Assembly (NCBI GenBank): GCA_031177445.1
Contig: JAPSGP010000111.1
Span: forward strand, 1-8,206
Reading direction: 5' to 3'
Length of the DNA stretch: 8,206 nucleotides
From: Acidimicrobiia bacterium
GTDB taxonomy: Bacteria > Actinomycetota > Acidimicrobiia > IMCC26256 > JACDBD01
Shown here: positions 4,226 to 8,206 of the stretch, piece by piece
How positions within the stretch are numbered: position 1 is the stretch's first letter
How the letters are laid out: every line of letters begins with the position of its first letter
The notes under the pieces: generated by a model
Seen by the model: only the letters and a program-made list of their open reading frames with translations
Told to the model about the DNA's origin: nothing
The model's database searches: none
Translations under genes and position numbers: made by a program

Positions 4226-6615
4226 CGACTCGCGCAGTTTCCCCGACCGTGTCCGATCGAGACCTGAGCACGCTCGACGCCTACTGGCGAGCGGCGAACT
4301 ACCTGACCGTCGGGCAGATCTACCTGCGCGACAACCCGCTGTTGACCGAGCCGCTGCGACCCGAGCACGTCAAGCCGCGCCTGCTGGGTCACTGGGGCAC
4401 CTCGCCCGGGCTGAGCCTGCTCTACGTGCACCTCAATCGCATCATCCGGGAAAGGGATGCGAACGTCATCTACATCGCCGGGCCCGGGCACGGCGGCCCC
4501 GCGGTGCTGGCGAACGTCTATCTCGAAGGCACGTACTCCGAGGTCTATCCGGACGTCTCGCCCGACACGGCCGGCATGCTCCGGCTCTTCCGTCAGTTCT
4601 CGACGCCGGGCGGGGTGCCGAGCCATGTCAGCGTCCCGACACCGGGATCGATCCACGAGGGCGGTGAGCTCGGGTACGCGCTCGTGCATGCCTTCGGCGC
4701 CGCGTTCGACAACCCCGACCTCGTCGTCGCCTGCGTCATCGGCGACGGCGAAGCCGAGACCGGCCCGCTGTCGGGGTCGTGGCAGGGCATCGACTTCCTG
4801 AACCCGGCGCGCGACGGCGCCGTGCTGCCGATCCTGCACCTCAACGGCTACAAGATCTCGGGCCCGACGGTGTTCGGTCGTGCGAGCGACGACGCGGTTC
4901 GATCGATTCTTGCGGGCTACGGCTACGAGCCCCGCTTCGTCGAGGGCGACGATCCCGAGACCGTGCATCGCGCGCTCGCACAGGCGCTCGACCACTGCTT
5001 CGATGCGATCAGCAACTACCAGGCCCGGGCGCGCTCGAACGGCTCCGTTGCACGACCGCGGTGGCCCGCGCTCGTGCTGCGCACTCCCAAGGGGTGGACC
5101 GGTCCGAGCGTGGTCGACGGCGAGCAGGTCGAAGGGACCTTCCGCGCGCACCAGGTGCCGCTGGCGAACGTGAGGCAGAACCCGGATCACCTGCGCATGC
5201 TCGAGAACTGGATGCGCAGCTACCGGCCCGAGGAGCTGTTCGACGAGGACGGGAGCCCGGTCGCCGAGCTTCGCGCCATCGCGCCCGCAGGCGACCGGCG
5301 GATGGGAGCGAACCCGCACGCCAACGGCGGTCGTCTCCTGCAGGCGCTGTCGCTGCCCGATTTCACCAGCTACGCCATCCCGGTCGACCAGCCCGGCGCC
5401 GAGCTGCACGAGTCGACCCGGCGCTTCGGCGAGTTCCTGCGCGACGTGTTCGTGCACAACCGGGACCAGCGCAACTTCCGCGTCGTCTGCCCCGACGAGA
5501 CGAACTCGAACCGGCTCGGAGCGGTGTTCGAAGTCGAGAATCGCTGCCTCGTCGAGCCGCTGCTGCCGACGGACGACCATGTCGCTCCCGACGGTCGGGT
5601 CATGGAGATCCTCAGCGAGCACAACTGCCAGGGATGGCTCGAGGGCTATCTCCTCACCGGACGCCACGGGCTGTTCGCGACCTACGAAGCGTTCGCGATG
5701 GTCTCTGCGTCGATGACCGTCCAGCACGCGAAGTGGCTCGAAGCAGCCCGCGAGCTGCCGTGGCGTGCGCCGGTGGCGTCACTGAACGTGCTGCTGACCT
5801 CGACGTGCTGGCGCAACGACCACAACGGCTTCAGTCATCAGGGACCGGGCCTGATCGACACCGTCCTCAGCAAGAAGGGGACCGTCGCTCGTATCTACCT
5901 GCCGCCCGACGCCAATTGCTTGCTGTCGGTGGCCGACCACTGCCTGCGCAGCCGCGACTACGTCAACCTCATCGTGATCGACAAGCAGCCGCAGCTGCAA
6001 TGGCTCGACATGGACGCGGCAAAGGACCACTGCGCCATGGGCGCGTCAGTCTGGTCGTGGGCAGGGAACGAGTCCACGGGCACGCCTGACATCGTGCTGG
6101 CCAGCGCCGGCGACATCGTCACGATGGAGACGCTCGCGGCCGCGGACCTCTTGCACCGCCACGTGCCCGAGCTCGAGTTCCGCGTCGTGAACGTCGTCGA
6201 CCTGATGACGTTGTTCCCGCCCGACCGTCACCCCCACGGCATGGACGCGGCGCGCTTCACCGACCTGTTCACCGACAACGCTGAGGTTGTGTTCGCGTTC
6301 CACGGATACCCGAACGCGGTTCATCACGTGATCCATGGCCGTACTCACCCCGGGCGCTTCCACGTGCGCGGCTATCAGGAGGAAGGGACGACGACGACGC
6401 CGTTCGACATGGTCGTGCGCAACGAGGTCAGCCGCTACCACCTGTGCCTGGAGGCGTTGCACCGGGTCCGCAAGACGCAGCAGCTCCACAAGACGCCGCC
6501 GGGCGCCCACGGGCTCGTCGAGCACTGCAACGACATGCTCGAGCAGCACGAGGCGTACATCGCCATGCACCTCGAGGACCTGCCCGAGGTGCGCGACTGG
6601 CGCTGGGGTCGTTGA
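4222..6615 (+). CDS. xfp: Xylulose-5-phosphate/fructose-6-phosphate phosphoketolase
   Basis: Thiamine diphosphate enzyme that splits xylulose 5-phosphate (and often fructose 6-phosphate) with phosphate into acetyl phosphate plus glyceraldehyde 3-phosphate (or erythrose 4-phosphate). The 797 residues are the usual full length. Seen: GHWGTSPGLS (56-65) and GPGHGGPA (87-94) with the conserved active-site His57 and His90, SIHEGGELGY (143-152), the ThDP/Mg motif starting GDGEAETGPL (174-183) and ending with Asn208 in LNGYKI, PDETNSNR (424-431), the pyrimidine-domain glutamate in TYEAF (Glu489), and RNDHNGFSHQGPG (531-543). An in-frame TAG at 4192-4194 and lack of other starts fix the ATG at 4222. 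ackA follows with a TTGA overlap, the known Xfp-Ack pairing, yielding acetate and ATP. Whether both sugar phosphates are used cannot be told from sequence. Confidence 0.98.
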   Translation: MTTRAVSPTVSDRDLSTLDAYWRAANYLTVGQIYLRDNPLLTEPLRPEHVKPRLLGHWGTSPGLSLLYVHLNRIIRERDANVIYIAGPGHGGPAVLANVYLEGTYSEVYPDVSPDTAGMLRLFRQFSTPGGVPSHVSVPTPGSIHEGGELGYALVHAFGAAFDNPDLVVACVIGDGEAETGPLSGSWQGIDFLNPARDGAVLPILHLNGYKISGPTVFGRASDDAVRSILAGYGYEPRFVEGDDPETVHRALAQALDHCFDAISNYQARARSNGSVARPRWPALVLRTPKGWTGPSVVDGEQVEGTFRAHQVPLANVRQNPDHLRMLENWMRSYRPEELFDEDGSPVAELRAIAPAGDRRMGANPHANGGRLLQALSLPDFTSYAIPVDQPGAELHESTRRFGEFLRDVFVHNRDQRNFRVVCPDETNSNRLGAVFEVENRCLVEPLLPTDDHVAPDGRVMEILSEHNCQGWLEGYLLTGRHGLFATYEAFAMVSASMTVQHAKWLEAARELPWRAPVASLNVLLTSTCWRNDHNGFSHQGPGLIDTVLSKKGTVARIYLPPDANCLLSVADHCLRSRDYVNLIVIDKQPQLQWLDMDAAKDHCAMGASVWSWAGNESTGTPDIVLASAGDIVTMETLAAADLLHRHVPELEFRVVNVVDLMTLFPPDRHPHGMDAARFTDLFTDNAEVVFAFHGYPNAVHHVIHGRTHPGRFHVRGYQEEGTTTTPFDMVVRNEVSRYHLCLEALHRVRKTQQLHKTPPGAHGLVEHCNDMLEQHEAYIAMHLEDLPEVRDWRWGR

Positions 6616-7712
6616 CCGCGGCCACGATCGTTTCGGTCAACAGCGGCTCGTCGTCGTTGAAGGTCGCGGTGTTCGTGGGCAGCGCGCACGTGTTGACGGA
6701 GCAGGCCCGGCTCGAGCTCCCGGTGCGTCCCGGCGAGGTGGAGGCCGCGCTCGATCGGTCGTTGACCGAGTTGCGCGATCTGGGCGTGCCGTCGCCGAGC
6801 GCGGTCGGCCATCGGGTCGTGCACGGCGGCCCGCATCACGCGGGACCGATCCTGATCGACGACGGCGTGCTGGCCGAGCTGCAGCACCTCGTTCCATTCG
6901 CTCCGCTGCATCAGCCGGCATCGATCGTCGGGATCGAGCGGATGCGGGAGCGGTGCCCGGGTGTCCTGCAGGTGGCGTGCTTCGACACCGCTTTCCACCG
7001 CCGTATGCCCGAAGCCGCGCAGCGCCTGCCGGTGCCGCGGGACCTGTGGAGCGCGGGCTTCCGCCGGTACGGCTTCCACGGGCTGGCCTACGAGTCGGTG
7101 GTCGACGCCCTCGGCGACGAGCTGGGCGAGCGGGCGGTGCTCGCGCATCTCGGGAGCGGGGCGAGCATGACCGCCGTGCTCGACGGCGTGTCCGTCGACA
7201 CCACGATGGGGCTGACCCCGACCGGCGGCCTGGTGATGAGCACGCGCACGGGCGATCTCGATCCGGGTGTCGCGATCCGACTTCTGCGGGAACCGGGCTA
7301 CGACGCCGACCGGCTCGAGCGCTTGCTCGACGGCGGCTCGGGCCTCCTGGCGCTCTCGGGGGCGACGGGGGACATGAAGGCGCTGCTCGAGCGCAGATCG
7401 ACGGACGCGGCCGCGGCGCTCGCGGTCGAGGTCTTCTGCCGGCAGGCGCGAAAGCACGTCGGGGCCTTGGTGACCGTGTTGGGCGGGCTCGACACCCTCG
7501 TGTTCTCGGGCGGCATCGGCGAACGGTCAGCGCCGATCCGCGCCGAGATCTGCGCCGGCCTCGATCACTTGGGTGTCCGACTCGACGCGGAACGAAACGC
7601 TAGCGACGAGCCGGTGATCAGCGAGCCCGGTACGCCGTGCTTCGTTCGCGTCGTGCAAGCAGACGAGGAACGCGTGATCGCACGCCACGCTGCCGCGTTG
7701 GTGGGCGCCTAA
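6612..7712 (+). CDS. ackA: Acetate kinase (phosphoketolase-linked type)
   Basis: Transfers phosphate between acetyl phosphate and ADP, giving acetate and ATP; here it should use the acetyl phosphate made by Xfp. Start TTG at 6612 overlaps the xfp stop (TTGA) and places the family opening IVSVNSGSSSLK at 6-17. The product is 366 residues, shorter than the usual roughly 400. By motif comparison with the Methanosarcina thermophila enzyme, I see Asn10, Arg68 (GHRVVHGG), His100 (APLHQPAS), Asp125 (FDTAFH), His156 (YGFHG), Arg212 (STRTGDLDPG) and Glu304 (SGGIGERS). The phosphate-binding loop reads HLGSG (179-182 onward) where the family normally has HLGNG, so the usual Asn is Ser182; YGFHGLAY replaces the common YGFHGTSH. 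The remaining catalytic set is intact, so an active kinase is expected. Propionate or butyrate kinase activity cannot be excluded. Confidence 0.95.
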   Translation: MTAATIVSVNSGSSSLKVAVFVGSAHVLTEQARLELPVRPGEVEAALDRSLTELRDLGVPSPSAVGHRVVHGGPHHAGPILIDDGVLAELQHLVPFAPLHQPASIVGIERMRERCPGVLQVACFDTAFHRRMPEAAQRLPVPRDLWSAGFRRYGFHGLAYESVVDALGDELGERAVLAHLGSGASMTAVLDGVSVDTTMGLTPTGGLVMSTRTGDLDPGVAIRLLREPGYDADRLERLLDGGSGLLALSGATGDMKALLERRSTDAAAALAVEVFCRQARKHVGALVTVLGGLDTLVFSGGIGERSAPIRAEICAGLDHLGVRLDAERNASDEPVISEPGTPCFVRVVQADEERVIARHAAALVGA

Positions 7713-8206
7713 TCGTCGCCGGACCGGATGCCGAGACGCTTGGCGATGACGTCGTTCATGATCTCGTCGGTGCCGGCGCCAATGCGGTAGAGGCGGCCGT
7801 CGCGGTAGGCGCGGCTCACCGGGAACTCCTCCATGTAGCCGGCGCCGCCGTGGACCTGCAGGCAGGTGTCGACCAACCGATGCTCCATCTGGGCGCAGTA
7901 CTTCTTGGCCATCGAGATCTCGGCCACGGGGTACTCGCCCTGCATGATCCGCCAGGCGACGTCGTACAGCAGAGCACGGCCGGCCTCGAGCTCGGTCGCA
8001 GCATCGGCGAGCATGTGCGCGATCACCTGGTGCTCGCCGATGGGCTTTCCGAACGACCGCCGCTCCCGCACGTAGGCGATCGCGTCCTCGAGCGTCTTCT
8101 CGGCATGGCCGACCGCCGCCGCCGCCGACGCCAGCCGCTCGTACTGGAGCTGCCACATGAGCTGTGCGAACCCCTGGCCGGGCTCGAGGCCGATGAGGTT
8201 GGCGTG
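7709..8206 (-). CDS. Acyl-CoA dehydrogenase, C-terminal part (5' end outside window)
   Basis: FAD-dependent acyl-CoA dehydrogenase, which forms the 2,3-double bond of an acyl-CoA and passes electrons to electron transfer flavoprotein. The 165 residues in the window are the C-terminal helical domain; the frame stays open to the edge, so some 220 N-terminal residues are missing. Seen: QYERLASA (21-28 of the fragment), YVRERRSFGKPIGEHQ (45-60), MAKKYCAQ (99-106), QVHGGAGYMEEFPVSRAYRD (117-136) and IGAGTDEIM (142-150). In medium-chain enzymes the catalytic Glu stands just before the GT of that last motif; here the residue is Ala144. In long-chain and isovaleryl types the base is instead a Glu in the ERL motif, present here as Glu23. 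Substrate is unknown. The stop overlaps that of convergent ackA by 4 nt. Confidence 0.94.
   Translation of the reverse strand, partial: HANLIGLEPGQGFAQLMWQLQYERLASAAAAVGHAEKTLEDAIAYVRERRSFGKPIGEHQVIAHMLADAATELEAGRALLYDVAWRIMQGEYPVAEISMAKKYCAQMEHRLVDTCLQVHGGAGYMEEFPVSRAYRDGRLYRIGAGTDEIMNDVIAKRLGIRSGDD

Noticed and set aside
3549..4667. A 372-codon plus-strand frame
   Set aside because: It crosses the tRNA and enters xfp out of frame; its composition is that of shadow translation with no domain signal.
4078..5727. A 549-codon minus-strand frame opposite xfp
   Set aside because: It is antisense to a perfectly conserved phosphoketolase and consists of typical GC-skew shadow sequence. Long antisense frames are expected in GC-rich genes.
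6444..6611. Earlier ackA start giving a 422-residue protein
   Set aside because: The extra N-terminus is out-of-frame xfp sequence of low complexity, and the acetate kinase family starts directly at the IVSVNSGSS strand. The TTG at 6612 with the TTGA overlap fits better.
8090..8135. Run of GCCGCCGCCGCC as a simple repeat
   Set aside because: It encodes the Ala-rich ASAAAAVGHAE segment of the acyl-CoA dehydrogenase helix and needs no other explanation.

Overview
The window is GC-rich and gene-dense. Its style is actinobacterial: many GTG, TTG and GTC-rich codons, short gene overlaps, and a tRNA-Leu without an encoded CCA end. The gene set (type II fatty acid synthesis operon, phosphoketolase plus acetate kinase, acyl-CoA dehydrogenase) would fit Acidimicrobiia or a related deep actinobacterial lineage, but that placement is inference from content, not a search result.

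Left part (1-2818, all minus strand): a tightly packed fatty acid synthesis operon, read from right to left as fabD (GTG start), a 90-residue biotinyl/lipoyl-like protein with no lysine, fabH, and fabG (cut by the window edge). Junctions are 1-nt overlap (fabD/small gene), 2 nt (small gene/fabH) and 2 nt (fabH/fabG), so the four are very likely co-transcribed. FabD makes malonyl-ACP, FabH condenses an acyl-CoA primer with it, and FabG reduces the 3-ketoacyl-ACP.

Divergent control region (2819-3073): it separates fabD from a plus-strand fabZ-like dehydratase, which supplies the dehydration step missing from the minus-strand operon. Just before fabZ lie four contiguous imperfect inverted repeats of about 18 bp (2997-3068), the best candidate operator in the window. 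Further left is an 8-bp inverted repeat (2907-2948).

Middle (3074-4221): fabZ, a hairpin at its end, a convergent small membrane protein with a glutamate-rich tail (minus), then a class II tRNA-Leu(CAA) on the plus strand and a 236-nt leader before the next gene.

Right part (4222-7712, plus strand): xfp and ackA form a two-gene operon (TTGA stop/start overlap). Phosphoketolase splits xylulose 5-phosphate or fructose 6-phosphate to acetyl phosphate, and acetate kinase converts this to acetate with ATP formation. The ackA stop overlaps the stop of a convergent minus-strand acyl-CoA dehydrogenase whose N-terminal part lies outside the window.

No CRISPR array, insertion sequence, prophage or defence system was seen. 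The most unusual items are the lysine-free biotinyl-like protein inside the fab operon, the four-copy operator array before fabZ, and family-atypical residues in the acetate kinase.
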